A stretch of 64,000 nt of DNA from Leishmania infantum JPCM5 (lineage: Eukaryota > Euglenozoa > Kinetoplastea > Trypanosomatida > Trypanosomatidae), in contig NC_009414.2 in assembly GCF_000002875.2 (NCBI RefSeq), forward strand, positions 287,001 to 351,000, read 5' to 3'. The first letter of the stretch is position 1; the number at the start of each line of letters is the position of its first letter. The notes under the pieces were generated by a model. It saw nothing but the letters and a program-made list of their open reading frames with translations. It did no database searches and was not told where the DNA came from. The position numbers were made by a program, and so were the translations under genes. This document shows positions 19,752-30,716 of this stretch, one piece after another.

Positions 19752-22013
19752 CGCGGGCGTTCGTGAAACACGCAGAGGAGCCCTACTATCGAAGAGCCCG
19801 TTCCGGGGCAGTGGATGAGGGTGCGCCTCAGCTCTTCTTCAGCCGCGCTGACGATGCAAAACCGGGCTTGCCACTTCCGTCTTGCGCGCTGGCTGTTGAC
19901 GCGGTGCCCCTTCGCTGCGTTTTGCCTATTCCGAGTCACCTTATGGAAGCTTTCACGAGTTCCTCCATGGAGAGAGATCGCTTCGCTGTTGTAGTATTGA
20001 TTTGCCGGTGTTTCTCTCTCTGCTCTCTGTGTGCGACCATCAGCGCACACGGCGGCCCCGTCTTGCTTGCCGCGCTCTTACGTACTTCTTGTTTTGCGCC
20101 CCGACCCATCCTCCCCTTTTTTACTCGTCTTTTTCGGTCCGTTTTTTTTTTCTCGCTGCCATTTTTATAACCCCGGATGACAGGGGGGGGGGCGGGGTGA
20201 TGCCGCAGCGCGTGGCATCTCAGGACCCAGTGCCCCCACTCTGTCTGGGGAGGCCACGCAGCCCCTCCTTCGTCTCTCCCCCTGCCCAATGCCGAGCCGC
20301 CTGTGGTGGTGGCGCGGTGAAGCACCTGCCACGTGGGGAGGTCAGAGCGATGTACCGCCCCACTGACGCCGGCGGTCGGGCCCTGGATGGCGCTGCGGCG
20401 GAGCGACCTGCGGCAGTGCACAGGCTTGCGCCACGCATATGGTAGGCGAAGCGTCAGCGTGGCTCGAGCGTGTATCCCACCCCCGGCCCTCGCACTGCGT
20501 ACGGGGGTGTGGGGAGCCACCCACCCACCCCTGAGGAGAGAATGCACCCGGTGGCGCCCGGCATAGTGGGGGAGCGGCTGTGAGGCGACCTGCGGGGCGC
20601 GGGTGGGTGTGCGGTGCTCGAGGCAGGGGGGTGGTGCTCCGACGGCTGAGCCGGGCGCATTGCTGCACTGGCGTGTCTCTCGCTCTGCATCGCACGACGC
20701 GGATGGGGGCCTGTGGCAGGGCCTGGGGGGGTTATCGAGAGGCGCTCAGTGAAATGCACTGTGGCAGTGAATGGACAGACGCGACTCGAAGAGAACCCTT
20801 TTCTATTTGCATGCCCTTGCCTCTTGCCCAGGCACGGCAAGCGCAACACAGTGTACACTAGAGAGGAGCGCATACACGACGGAGAGGTGGAGACGCGTTT
20901 TTTTTTCTTCTCACCGGCGATGTGTTGTTTTTCTTTTTGCTTGGGGTAGCGGATCGTGCTGGTGGTTGCGTGAGTGTTGCTCACCTTATGCTCTTCTCGC
21001 ACTTGAGGATTGTGTGTGTGTGTAGCGCGATGTGTTTGTGTGTGCGTACCGCAGGTCCCCACATTTCTCCGCCTTTAGTCGCTATGCTGCTTGTAACTGT
21101 CGCCGTTAGCGTGCCCTGTTTCGACACCTTCTCTCGTCCTTCGCCGTGGCACCGAAGAAGGGGCGTAGAGGCAAGGGGAGGGGAAGAGCGGGGCGGGCGT
21201 GCGACCGCCGTGAATGCACTTGAGCTTGAGGTTTTTCTTTTCGTCTTTGCCACTTCGTTCCTGTTTTGACCACCGCCCCCCCCCCACCTCTTTCTTCCTT
21301 CCTTTTTCCTCCGTTACCATGCCGTTGCGGCGACCCCAAGGCAGACACCCAAAGTACGAGAAAAGGACCGTGAGTGAGCTCGGATGGGGACCTTGCTGAC
21401 CCATCTCCACCTCTCGTACTTCACCGTCACATTGTAAAGAGGGTGCGGCCGCAGTGACGGGTCGCGATGCTCGTGCCATGACATCAGCATGCCTCTTCAG
21501 CGGAAAATGACCTTCTTTCGAGCATCCCATGAGTTGCACTTCGTAGGGCGGTCCAAGAGAGCGCACCCCCCCGTTCCCTTCCACCCACAAAGAGAGGCAT
21601 GCGCGTTCACGTACCCGTCTCCATATCCGCACCGAAGCCGAGGCCAACACAAACACACGCATACATACGCTACCCCTCCATCACCCTCACTCGCTCTCTA
21701 GCCCACCCACCAATTCTTACAGCACTTTCTCGGCGCATTTCACCTTGACGAGGACGCACGCGCCACTAAGTGCATACAAAACGGAGAAAGCATCATAGAT
21801 CTATACGCACCTACAGCCACATACACCACTTGGCACCCCTCATGAACGCGAGCGTGGGGCTCTCACTCACGCTCGCTCTGTACCGTCAACCTTACCAGCA
21901 GTCCGCCCCTGCCGCTTCTCCATCTTGGTGTCCTCCCCAAATCACCACACACCGGCTTTCTCTGTTCGGTGACTGCGACAAGGACGAGGGTCCTGCGCTG
22001 CACTAAGGCACTC
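19752..22013. other. 2.3 kb intergenic region holding SIDER2-like copy 1
   Basis: Apart from the retroposon at 20159-20772, the region holds T and GT tracts (near 20140-20150 and 21012-21022), a G/C homopolymer near 21270-21285 and short low-complexity frames. No convincing small gene was found. I could not identify a clear acceptor for the next gene. The best pyrimidine stretch is about 21905-21965. Confidence 0.6.
20159..20772 (+). mobile_element. SIDER2-like short retroposon, copy 1
   Basis: This GC-rich, non-coding element is repeated at 29572-30121 and 48804-49397, nearly identically, and at about 56030-56605 in diverged form. All four copies have the same orientation. Landmarks are the start GGATGACAGG with a G run, CCCTGCCCAATGCCGAGCCGCC, and a central CACTGCGTACGGGGGTGTGG. 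Length, location between genes and the resemblance to known Leishmania SIDER2 sequences support the assignment. Such elements, when in 3' UTRs, are known to lower mRNA stability in Leishmania. Copies 1 and 2 also share about 15 nt (CCATTTTTATAACCCC) before the G run, and copies 1 and 3 share about 70 nt at the 3' end that copy 2 lacks. Confidence 0.8.
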
Positions 22014-24299
22014 ATGGAGGAGGTGAAGTGCAGTTTGCTGAGCTTTAACTCAGCACTTCTGAGTCAGACGCTGGACGCACCTTCGTCAGCGGCCGATGCG
22101 AGGGCAGCGGATTCGAATGCTGACAGTGCAGCTGGCGCATCTGCGGAACCCTTTCGCAGGTACTGTGAGGCGCTGCCCTTTCACCCCACAGAGCAGCAGC
22201 TTCTGCAGCGTGCCCTGCCTCTGGGTCGCAGCTATCACACGCTTCTGCGCGCCACGCAGGAGGCCGCTGTCGGGCGCGTCGAGGGGCTGTATCCGGCTGC
22301 TATTGCGAATGGGGTGAAGAAGGTTCTTTTCAACTACGCCGAGGCGGTGAAAGCGGCCGAGACGCCGTCGGCGCTTGCGGCGCTCCCGGCTACATACGCC
22401 CTGACTTTCACCCTCCTGGAGGCCATCGTCAAGCAGCAGCAGCGGACGGAGGTGTGTCTGCCGTTGCTCGACAGTTTTCTTCACAATCAGGAGGTCCCGG
22501 CAGCGTTTCGGCGTCTTCTCGGGGAAAGCGTGTGGCTCGCGCTGCTCTACACAACAGCGCACTACATTGCCCACGGTGTCGTGCTGCACGCACGCCCAGA
22601 CTACTTCATTGCTGTGCGCGCCAAATCAACGGAGACCGCAGCGGCGACGGCGGCGGTGAGGAGTGCCTCGACCGGTTTCGGCGGTGGCGCTGGGGAGGAG
22701 CACATCCTCTACACAGACCGTCTTCCGCTCGGTGTGTCCCCTGAACTGGGCCTCCTGATACTGGCGGCTGGTAAAGAGCGACGGGTGCTGCTGCGCGACA
22801 TGGATGTGCAGGGTGGCAGCGACTACCTGGAGCAGCTGGCTCTCGGTTCCCAGGACGAAGCCGCCAATGCTGTCTTTCACTCCATCTTCAACGCGCAGCT
22901 GTGTCATGGTGGCGTTCTGGTGGCAGAGGAGTTAGCGGCGCGTGTGGAGGCGGCAAAGACGTTGTGGTCCAAGGCATTGTGGATGAAGGTCGGCGATCTG
23001 CCCTCGCTGAAGGTGAACCTTGCCGCTCTGCGCAGCATGTTTCTCTGCCACCGCGGCGACGTTTGGTACGCCTTTGTGGAGCGCGTGCTGCCTGTTCTTG
23101 CTGATGTGCTGCCGTCGCTGTCGCCCGCTGCCGCCCTGGAAGTGGCCGAGGGCGCCAATGCCGAGGGAGAGAAGCAGGTGAATGCAGCAGATGCTCCGGC
23201 TCGCGAGTCTCATGTCGCGGCGCCCCGTAGCGCCTACCTGCAGCGCATCGCATCTGAAGCTTTCTTGTTCGCTCTCTCCGTCAGCAATCTGCGCGACACT
23301 GTAGCATACGAGGCGTTCACGATGCGGGTGAAGTCGTGCCGTGTACAGCAGGCGGATGCGGCCTTCGCCGCTGATGGTCCGACGCGAGTGGCCCGACATA
23401 CCCGCGGTGGCGGTGGTGCGGCCGGCTCAACAGAGGACGTGGCGCGGCACCTCCTGCTCATCGTTGAGGCTCTTTATCTGCAGTATATCCCTCCTCAAGG
23501 TCTGCTGCTGATCGTGTCGCACAAGGCGATGCAGTACTACCAACGACTCTTCTTGTTTCATCTCGCCCTCCGCTTCTCACTGGAGGCGCTTGCGGTGACG
23601 CGCTCGCTCCTCTCAGAGGCGTTGGTGACCAATACGAGACCCTCGGCAGACCTGCGCCGCGCATTTTCGCTGTTTCAGTTTATCCACTTCATGGAGTCCT
23701 CGCTTGGCTACTACATGCAAGTGGATGTCATTAGCGTGTTTACCGCGAAGCTCGAGGAGCAGCTCGCGTCTGCCGCATGCACGAGCGTGGATCAGGCAAA
23801 ACGCTTCCACGACCAGTTCATATGGCATGTGCTGGAGGCCACGTTCCTCACGGAGGGCTCCGAGCCGCTTCTGCGCGCGTGCCAGTCCCTCAACATCTGT
23901 GCGACAACCCTCTACATCCTATGCATGCGCTATCGCATTCCCTACTGGGCGGTCGATGGCGTCAATGAGACCCCGGTGGAGGTGCGTGCGACGCTGATTG
24001 CTCTCGAGGCGCGTGTACAGCAGGAGGTTGTGGCGGTGTTCACGGGTCACCTCGGCCTCGGTGGGCGTCCTTGGGAGCGCGCGCTGTGGTCGCGCCTCGA
24101 CTTCAACGGCTACTTCTCCCAGCACCGCGGCCGGCCAGCGGTTCCTGTGCCACTGCGGAGTGCCAGTGCGTCAGCAAATACGTTCAGGCAGCCGCACCAC
24201 ACACGCGTACATAGCACCGGCGGGCCTTCGCGCTCGAGCAGTGTGGCTGCAAAACCACACCGTCATCACATAACATCGAGGCGGACATCAGCTGGGTGA
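22014..24299 (+). CDS. Gamma-tubulin complex protein, GCP4-like (761 aa)
   Basis: The protein is a Spc97/Spc98-family member expected in the gamma-tubulin ring complex that nucleates microtubules at basal bodies and spindle poles. The N-terminal half matches GCP4 order: LPFHPTEQQLLQRALPLG, then GLYPAAIANGVKKVLFNYAE, then a helix with LLEAIVKQQQRTEVCLPLL and the segment LLYTTAHYIAHGVVLHARPDYF, equivalent to the human helix ending LLDQHEEFF. The C-terminal GRIP2-type region (about 475-745) has YIPPQGLLLIVSHKAMQYYQ, LFLFHLALRFSLEAL, FMESSLGYYMQVDVISVF and RFHDQFIWHVLEATF, all family hallmarks. The last 40 residues are a basic Ser/His tail. The start is the first ATG in frame; an open extension to 21969 begins with a non-ATG codon. 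Family is firm; subtype GCP4 rests on the short length and N-terminal pattern. Confidence 0.9.
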   Translation: MEEVKCSLLSFNSALLSQTLDAPSSAADARAADSNADSAAGASAEPFRRYCEALPFHPTEQQLLQRALPLGRSYHTLLRATQEAAVGRVEGLYPAAIANGVKKVLFNYAEAVKAAETPSALAALPATYALTFTLLEAIVKQQQRTEVCLPLLDSFLHNQEVPAAFRRLLGESVWLALLYTTAHYIAHGVVLHARPDYFIAVRAKSTETAAATAAVRSASTGFGGGAGEEHILYTDRLPLGVSPELGLLILAAGKERRVLLRDMDVQGGSDYLEQLALGSQDEAANAVFHSIFNAQLCHGGVLVAEELAARVEAAKTLWSKALWMKVGDLPSLKVNLAALRSMFLCHRGDVWYAFVERVLPVLADVLPSLSPAAALEVAEGANAEGEKQVNAADAPARESHVAAPRSAYLQRIASEAFLFALSVSNLRDTVAYEAFTMRVKSCRVQQADAAFAADGPTRVARHTRGGGGAAGSTEDVARHLLLIVEALYLQYIPPQGLLLIVSHKAMQYYQRLFLFHLALRFSLEALAVTRSLLSEALVTNTRPSADLRRAFSLFQFIHFMESSLGYYMQVDVISVFTAKLEEQLASAACTSVDQAKRFHDQFIWHVLEATFLTEGSEPLLRACQSLNICATTLYILCMRYRIPYWAVDGVNETPVEVRATLIALEARVQQEVVAVFTGHLGLGGRPWERALWSRLDFNGYFSQHRGRPAVPVPLRSASASANTFRQPHHTRVHSTGGPSRSSSVAAKPHRHHITSRRTSAG

Positions 24300-25321
24300 C
24301 ATGGCGGCGCTGGATGAGTAAAAGGCGCGCAGGGGATGCAGTCTCTCCCACGCTCGTGTTCTCTTCGCTGTTGTCCACCACTCAGGTGAGCCCGTCTTCT
24401 GTGTCGCGTTTCTGTGGCTTCTAGGAGGGCTCTATGGACGAGTTTGCCGAGCACACGCACCATCGTGCACACGCCGTCTCCGCATTTCTGTGCCGTGCTG
24501 ACGCCGCTTTTCTCTGTTCCTTTTTGTTCGTCGCAAAGTACTGTTTTCTGCCTTTTGTGTGCGCTGCAGTCATTCGTGCACAGCGAGGGCGATGCTCCCC
24601 TCGTCTCCCACTTTTCCAGGCCTCCCCCCTCTTCGACAGGCAAGCAGACGTGCAAACAGAGTCGACCAGTTTACTCCTGTCGTTGCACACACAAGCGTGC
24701 ACCATGCGGCACTCCTGCCCCTCCCCTTCTTCGCACAGGCATGTAGGCAGACAGCCAAGAATAAAGATATCACCTCTGCCTTGCCTCTCTCGTCCTTCGC
24801 ACCCTTTCTTGGCTTGGCATCGAGAGGTCGCCCGCGCCTCTTCCCCAGTGTGCCCTCCGCCCTCCTAATCTATCCCCGCCTTGTTTCTGCGCGCACATAC
24901 AGGAGGAGTCCGGCGAGAGGAGAGGACAAACACAAAGAGAAGAGATCTGCGGCGGATCGCAGCGCATCAGCGAGTCGTCAAGCTCTTCCTCTCAAGCACC
25001 GGCACACACTCTTTGCGCCCCACCCCCGGATGCCTTTTTCGGAAATCTTTCAGCCTCGCCTGCGGTGCAGAGTCCGATTCTTTTTTTTTTTTCGTCTCGT
25101 GTTCTGCAGTTCTCTGGACGGTGCTGCGGCTTTACTGAGTGGCCGTGGAAGTCTGTGAAACCGCGTGCTTCCCTTCTTTGCTCTCCCCAGCGACCCGACA
25201 GACGGTCCCAACCGCACTGGTGCGCACTGCACCTCCGCGCAACTCCGTTCTATTTACACAGGCCTTTACGCATCGCGCGAACACCCGACATCAGCATCGA
25301 GAAGACGCGAAGAGGGGGGAT
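24300..25321. other. 1.0 kb intergenic region
   Basis: The region is pyrimidine-rich with a long T run at 25079-25092. It contains the 5' UTR and acceptor signals of the WD40 gene. No repeat or RNA gene was seen. Confidence 0.6.
25078..25109 (+). promoter_or_regulatory. Predicted spliced-leader acceptor for the WD40 gene
   Basis: A T-rich tract leads to TTCTGCAG (AG 25108-25109). A second candidate, CTCTCCCCAG (AG 25189-25190), lies downstream. From either one, the first ATG is 25322. Confidence 0.45.
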
Positions 25322-27268
25322 ATGCACCACAGCAACGAATCGGTGAACGACGCCGCCGACGCGTCGTTTTTTCCGCAGCCGTCACCGACGCGGCCGAGCA
25401 GAGAGGCTCTTCCTTCGGCAGCCCCACCCACCGGCCGCGTGACTCGCACGCAGGCGCTGGCTCGGTTGCGGCGTGGGGAAGGCAGCAGTACAGATACCAA
25501 GCCGGTGCGCGCGCCAGGAAATGACGTGAATGAGCTGAGGGTGTTAGAAACTCGCAAGGAATGCGTGGTCGGGGAGGTCCGGGCTGACGCGCAACAGAAG
25601 AAGTCGGAGGGCACCTCCTCGCACGCTGCAGCGCCGCCTGCAGTAAGCGCCACCATCACCCCCGACGACGGCGATGACATCGGAGCTGCTTTCCAGGAGA
25701 CTGGCGATGCTAGCCGGCGCCATCGCCGGCACGGCCACGACGCAGAAGGAACCAGCGGCGATGCTGTGCGCGATGATGCATCCGACGGAGGCGCGGCCAA
25801 TGTGTGCGACGGCTATAGCAGTGACGATGGCTCGGAGAGCACTTGCTCGGCGCGCCGCGGTGGCGCAGGTAGCGCGCCCACTGAGGCCTTCTCCGTTCAC
25901 CCTACTCACGCCGGCGCCCGCGGCCGTGCCGTCTCGACCCGCCAAGCAGCGAATGCGCTGCCTCGCATGTTGGCGCTGCAGCGATCCTTCGAAACGGAGG
26001 CGAAGCACCTGTATGAGTACTGTGGCACACACGTTGTCGAGTGGCCGACGCTGGCGGTGGAGTGGATTCCCGATCGCGCCTTTGTCGATCCGGAGCGTGA
26101 CTACACGTTGCAGTACTTGGCGATTGGTACCCAGGCGCACCCGCTGAGCGGGGCGGCGAACACAGTGAAAGTAATGGAGGTGGCGGTGCCGGTCACCACG
26201 GCGAAGGACGTCATGTACGGCCTCTACGGCGACGACGACATTGCCGGCGCGGAGGCGGTCGATCCCGCGCTGGAGGGCGGCATCGACCCCGGCAAGCGCT
26301 TCGCCAACGTCAAGGGCCACTTCCACTGCGAGCAGACCCTAACGATGGACTCGGCAGTGCTGAAGATTCGCGCGATGCCTGCCGAGACGAACATTATCGC
26401 CGTCAAGACGGCGTCTGGGCTCATTGGTGTGTACAACCTCGTGCAGGATCTCACTCAGAATGAGGCTGGCCGCACGGTGCCGGATGCACTGCTGCGCGGG
26501 CACCGCCGTGGCGGCTTTGGGCTCAGCTGGAACACGCTGAAACCCGGCTTCATCGCGAGCGCCGCCGACGACGGCTATGTCAACTACTACGACGTGAGCC
26601 ACCGCTTGACTATTGACCTGCGCGAGGCGTCGGCCGTTGACCCGTCGCTGACTGGCCCTGAAACGCAGCCACTCGAGCGCTTGGTTGGGCACCGCGACAT
26701 CGTCACCGACTGCTGCTGGCACTCTTCGCAAGGACACCTGCTGGCGTCCTCGAGCATGGACGGGGACGCGCGCTTGTGGGACATTCGCATGAGCGCCGGC
26801 AGCTCCACCATTCCCTCGGCGCACGCGAGCGGCGCGACAGCTGCCCAGTTCCACCCTATCGGCGCCTTCCAGCTGGCAACCGCTGGCGCGGAGGGAAGCA
26901 TTAGCCTGTGGGACATCCGCCGCACCGCGGACCCGGTCCGGGAGCTCAATTACCACGGCCGCCTCATCGCGGGCCTGCAATGGTCGCCTTTTTGCGAGAC
27001 CGTGATGCTGAGCTATGGCGCTGACGGTCGCGTCGTCTTGTGGGATTTGGCAAAGATGACACTCCCGCTTGGCTACTCGGAGGATCAGCTAGCGCCTCCG
27101 GAGGTGTCGTTTGTGCACATCGGCCACGTGGGCCGCGTGACGGACGCCTCGTGGAACTCCTCGAAGACAGAGGAGTGGCTGCTGGCGTCCGCTGACACAA
27201 CGAACGGAGTGCACGTGTACCGTCCGCTGCTCAATGTGGTGCAGGACTACCGCGCCTACCAGCAGTAG
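25322..27268 (+). CDS. RBBP4/MSI1-like WD40 protein (648 aa)
   Basis: Residues about 210-648 match the RBBP4/RbAp46/MSI1 class of WD40 proteins, histone-binding subunits of chromatin assembly and deacetylase complexes. The helix before the propeller and the histone-binding-type entry are visible (FETEAKHLYEYCGTHVVEWPT, then LAVEWIPD). Later blades include HRDIVTDCCWHSSQGHLLASS with DARLWDIRM, a blade with SISLWDIRRT, and one with GRVVLWDLAKM. The final blade is NGVHVYRPL. The first ~205 residues are a disordered, acidic and Ser/Ala-rich extension not found in animal RBBP4. The open frame extends upstream to 25139 without an ATG, so 25322 is chosen. A nuclear role is inferred from the family. 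Another WD40 subfamily cannot be fully excluded without a profile search. Confidence 0.88.
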   Translation: MHHSNESVNDAADASFFPQPSPTRPSREALPSAAPPTGRVTRTQALARLRRGEGSSTDTKPVRAPGNDVNELRVLETRKECVVGEVRADAQQKKSEGTSSHAAAPPAVSATITPDDGDDIGAAFQETGDASRRHRRHGHDAEGTSGDAVRDDASDGGAANVCDGYSSDDGSESTCSARRGGAGSAPTEAFSVHPTHAGARGRAVSTRQAANALPRMLALQRSFETEAKHLYEYCGTHVVEWPTLAVEWIPDRAFVDPERDYTLQYLAIGTQAHPLSGAANTVKVMEVAVPVTTAKDVMYGLYGDDDIAGAEAVDPALEGGIDPGKRFANVKGHFHCEQTLTMDSAVLKIRAMPAETNIIAVKTASGLIGVYNLVQDLTQNEAGRTVPDALLRGHRRGGFGLSWNTLKPGFIASAADDGYVNYYDVSHRLTIDLREASAVDPSLTGPETQPLERLVGHRDIVTDCCWHSSQGHLLASSSMDGDARLWDIRMSAGSSTIPSAHASGATAAQFHPIGAFQLATAGAEGSISLWDIRRTADPVRELNYHGRLIAGLQWSPFCETVMLSYGADGRVVLWDLAKMTLPLGYSEDQLAPPEVSFVHIGHVGRVTDASWNSSKTEEWLLASADTTNGVHVYRPLLNVVQDYRAYQQ

Positions 27269-29571
27269 GAGCGTCCCTCCACTTGTTCTCGCTCCGCCTT
27301 CGATTGTTGCTCTTCTGTGGTGCCGTGAAGGGCGACTGCGCAGATGGCACGCACCTCTGTGTCTGCATCTCGTGAGTGTGTGTGTGTGTCTGAGGGGTCA
27401 CATGCTTTCCTTATTTATGTGCTCTTTTTCCCCCTGCTTTCGTTGTTCCTTCCCCCGCCCTCCTTCTGTGCGAGCGGCTTTGTGGAGTGGTGGATGCAAA
27501 AACAGAAGGGTAACGGCGAGGGAAATCCGCGACAGAGCGGTGGGGAAGAACACCTTCTTTTGCACCTCATCACTTCTACCCGTGTTGTGCCCCCCCTTTT
27601 CTGGAAGCGCTGCAGCGTGGCCTTTCCTCCTCCCCTGCTTCAGAACACAAGCATGTCAACGCTATCATTATCCTTTTTCTTTGGTGTGCTGCTTACTTTT
27701 TCCTCGTGCGTGTGCTTGCCTGCTCGTTGACATGCAGTATCCATGGATTCACTTCTGTACTCGCTCAGCTTGGTGTGCGGCTCTTCCGTCTTTGGCGCTG
27801 GTGTGATGTGCATAAAAGAGGGAACTCTTGTTCCTCTTTCGCGCCCTCCCCCTTTATGGGTGCACGCGGGTACATCGGCCGGTTGTGGGTCTTCCCGTTC
27901 TCTTTCTCTTTCTTTTGCTCTTTTCGACTTTCGTGGCGGCTCTCTTGTTGTGGTGCATCTGCGAGATTGCTGAGAGGACGGAAAAAGAGGCGAGGAGGGG
28001 GAAGGGGCAACGCATATCTTATCGCTTGTGTGGTGATGGACAGGGGCGGTGGAAGGGTATGGCGAGTGTGCACAAACGCCTTCGTTACAGGCGCGGAGGA
28101 CACGCCACGTCAGGTGTGCGTGCATGGGCGTTCTGGTGCGGACCTAGAAAAGCGAAAAGCGAGGTGAAGGTCTTCAGTCCAACAGTGTCACAGGGAGCGG
28201 AGAGGGGAAGGATTGATTGAGTGGCCAGACTCATTTCTCTTCATTCGACCTTCACCTGGCTTCTGTTCCCGATCCCCTTTCCGCTGTTTTCGTGATCTTC
28301 TGGCGGATCAGCTATTCTGTGTTTCCATCGGACATGTGCACCTCTGCCGCTGCGCTCCGTCACTCTTATCCCCTTCAACCTCAATGGTCTTTGTTCACTC
28401 TTCGCGAACATTGGACCCTGTTCTCTCGCACTCTCTCGTCTTTTTCTGCTTCTCTGTCCTTGTTGCCGGGTGTATTCCTTCCTTTCTCTACTAGGCAGCG
28501 CGTGGATGCCACGTGTCGGTGCGGTGCTAGCGGGCAGCTGTGCCAGCGCGCGTGCACCTGCGGACACATCGTGGATCACGCGTGTGTGTGTGCGTGTGCG
28601 TGCGCGTGTTTCGTAGCTAGTGGGCGCGAAGGCTCCTCTTGCTGCTCCGATGACACTTCGCGCGTGTGATGGGTTTTGAATGGTTGGGGTGTGCATTGCG
28701 TATGCGCGCAGTGCTCCACGGAATACGTCCTTTTTTTTTCTGTCTTTCTTTTACTTTCTCTGGTGTCTCTTGGCTGGTGCGCTGATGTGCACCACACGTT
28801 CCCTCTCTCGTGGAAAGAAACAAGCATCCTTGCCACCGTGTTCTGCCATGCTAGCTTAGTCTATGTGTATGTGTGTGTGCATATGTGTATGCCTATGTAT
28901 GTGCGTATGCGTGCGTGCTGTATTCGTTCGCGTTAAGCGACATCGGCACGCTTTTTTTTGTTTTCCCTATATTTACTTAGTCTTCGGCTTCGTGTTTCCA
29001 TCCTTTCCTCCCCTCCTCCCACCCGCGCCTCGCGGGGCTTGCAATCATGTTTTTCGTTTGTGTGCATGTGTGCAGGTGCGTGCTCCTGCATGTCTTCCTC
29101 TTGCTGTTTGGCATCCTGTCCCTTCTCTTGGAGGGCGCGCTCGGGTGAGTGCTCTCTTGGGGGGGGGTGCTACACAAAGGAAAAAAAGGCAGACAGATGG
29201 ATGGGCGTCGCGAACTGGGGGAGGCGCCCGAACGGACAAGCGACTAAAAGGAGGCGCGGGCGGTGAGTCTGCGCGTTACGTCATCTCATCGCCGCTCGCC
29301 CTGCGCCGCGATTTGCGGTAAGGCGCGGGCTCTCTTGATACGAGGGGAAGATGGACCTTTGGAAGTTGGCCTTGCAAGTGTCGTTGTTGTGGTTGCTGCC
29401 AACCTTCGAGTTGTGCGCTTTACGCTAGACCATTCCATTCTACTCGGCTTCTTTTTTCTCGCTCATGGGGCCTCCGATGCCCTCGACTTTGTCACACAGA
29501 TCAGCGTCATTGTCTGGGATTTCAACCCCACCCCCTTCCGCAACCCCTGTTCTTCTCCCTTTCCATCTTTA

Positions 29572-30121
29572 CCATTTTTATAACCCCGGATGACAGGGGG
29601 GGGTGATGCCGCAGCGCGTGGCATCTCAGGACCCAGTGCCCCCACTCTGTCTGGGGAGGCCACGCAGCCCCTCCTTCGTCTCTCCCCCTGCCCAATGCCG
29701 AGCCGCCTGTGGTGGTGGCGCGGTGAAGCACCTGCCACGTGGGGAGGTCAGAGCGATGTACCGCCCCACTGACGCCGGCGGTCGGGCCCTGGATGGCGCT
29801 GCGGCGGAGCGACCTGCGGCAGTGCACAGGCTTGCGCCACGCATATGGTAGGCGAAGCGTCAGCGTGGCTCGAGCGTGTATCCCACCCCCGGCCCTCGCA
29901 CTGCGTACGGGGGTGTGGGGAGCCACCCACCCACCCCTGAGGAGAGAATGCACCCGGTGGCGCCCGGCATAGTGGGGGAGCGGCTGTGAGGCGACCTGCG
30001 GGGCGCGGGTGGGTGTGCGGTGCTCGAGGCAGGGGGGTGGTGCTCCGACGGCTGAGCCGGGCGCATTGCTGCACTGGCGTGTCTCTCGCTCTGCATCGCA
30101 CGACGCGGATGGGGGCCTGTG
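29572..30121 (+). mobile_element. SIDER2-like short retroposon, copy 2 (3'-truncated)
   Basis: The copy looks essentially identical to copy 1 from CCATTTTTATAACCCC onward, except for the length of the G run. It stops at GGGGGCCTGTG, where copies 1 and 3 continue for about 70 nt. After about 55 bp of unrelated sequence, repeat B copy 2 begins. It sits in the presumed 3' UTR of the RBBP4-like gene. Confidence 0.8.
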
Positions 30122-30175
30122 AAAGGCTCATGTGGCAGAGTAGCGTTCTTGCGCTTCTAATCCATACGCGACGGT

Positions 30176-30716
30176 AAAGGCGTGCTGTGGGCAGCGGGCT
30201 GCCGGCGACCAGCTCTCGCTCTCTCCCCCGCGCCTTATTCTCCGTCTTGAGGCAGCGAAGGGCCGCGCCAGGCTCGGCTGAACGGGACGTTCCGCTTTCC
30301 TCGTTCTCTTTATTCGTCTTTGCGCGCTTTCCTCGGGAGATAGCGGCTCTGCACGATCGGGGGGACGATGAAGTGTTCGTTGCCGAGTGAAGGCGAGGTC
30401 TTTGTTCTACCTGTGACTGCTACTTGTAGTTTGCATTTTGTTCGAGAAAGCGCCCCAGTGACGTCATGGCCTCTTCTCTCTCGTTGTTTCCACTGCCCAA
30501 GCCTCCCGAGTAAGCCCCGCCCACCCGGCCCCCTTCACGCCTCCACCCTGTGAGGCAGGAAGGCGGGAGGGCGTGTGGCTCCGCGCTCTCGTCCATGCAC
30601 ACAGTCACAGGCGCATACGGCTGGCGATGCCCTTGTATGAGAGACGCGTTTGATTCCTGCCGGTATGCAGCCCTCTCGGTGTCAGCGGCCCGACCGCACA
30701 CACACACACACACACA
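30176..30716 (+). repeat. Repeat B, copy 2
   Basis: This is the second copy of the ~540 bp block at 1006-1559, in the same orientation, with a shorter terminal CA run (30697-30716). Sequence before and after it differs from the surroundings of copy 1. It begins about 55 bp after the truncated SIDER2-like copy 2, so this locus is a composite of two repeats. Confidence 0.85.

Noticed and set aside
20220..20438. 72-codon minus-strand ORF repeated at 29626-29844 and 48844-49062
   Set aside because: The apparent conservation comes only from the near-identity of the SIDER2-like copies. The frame is absent from the diverged copy, and such elements are non-coding.
29263..29583. 106-codon open frame in the large gap
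   Set aside because: It begins with GTG, has no recognisable domain, runs into the SIDER2-like copy and has no strong acceptor before it.
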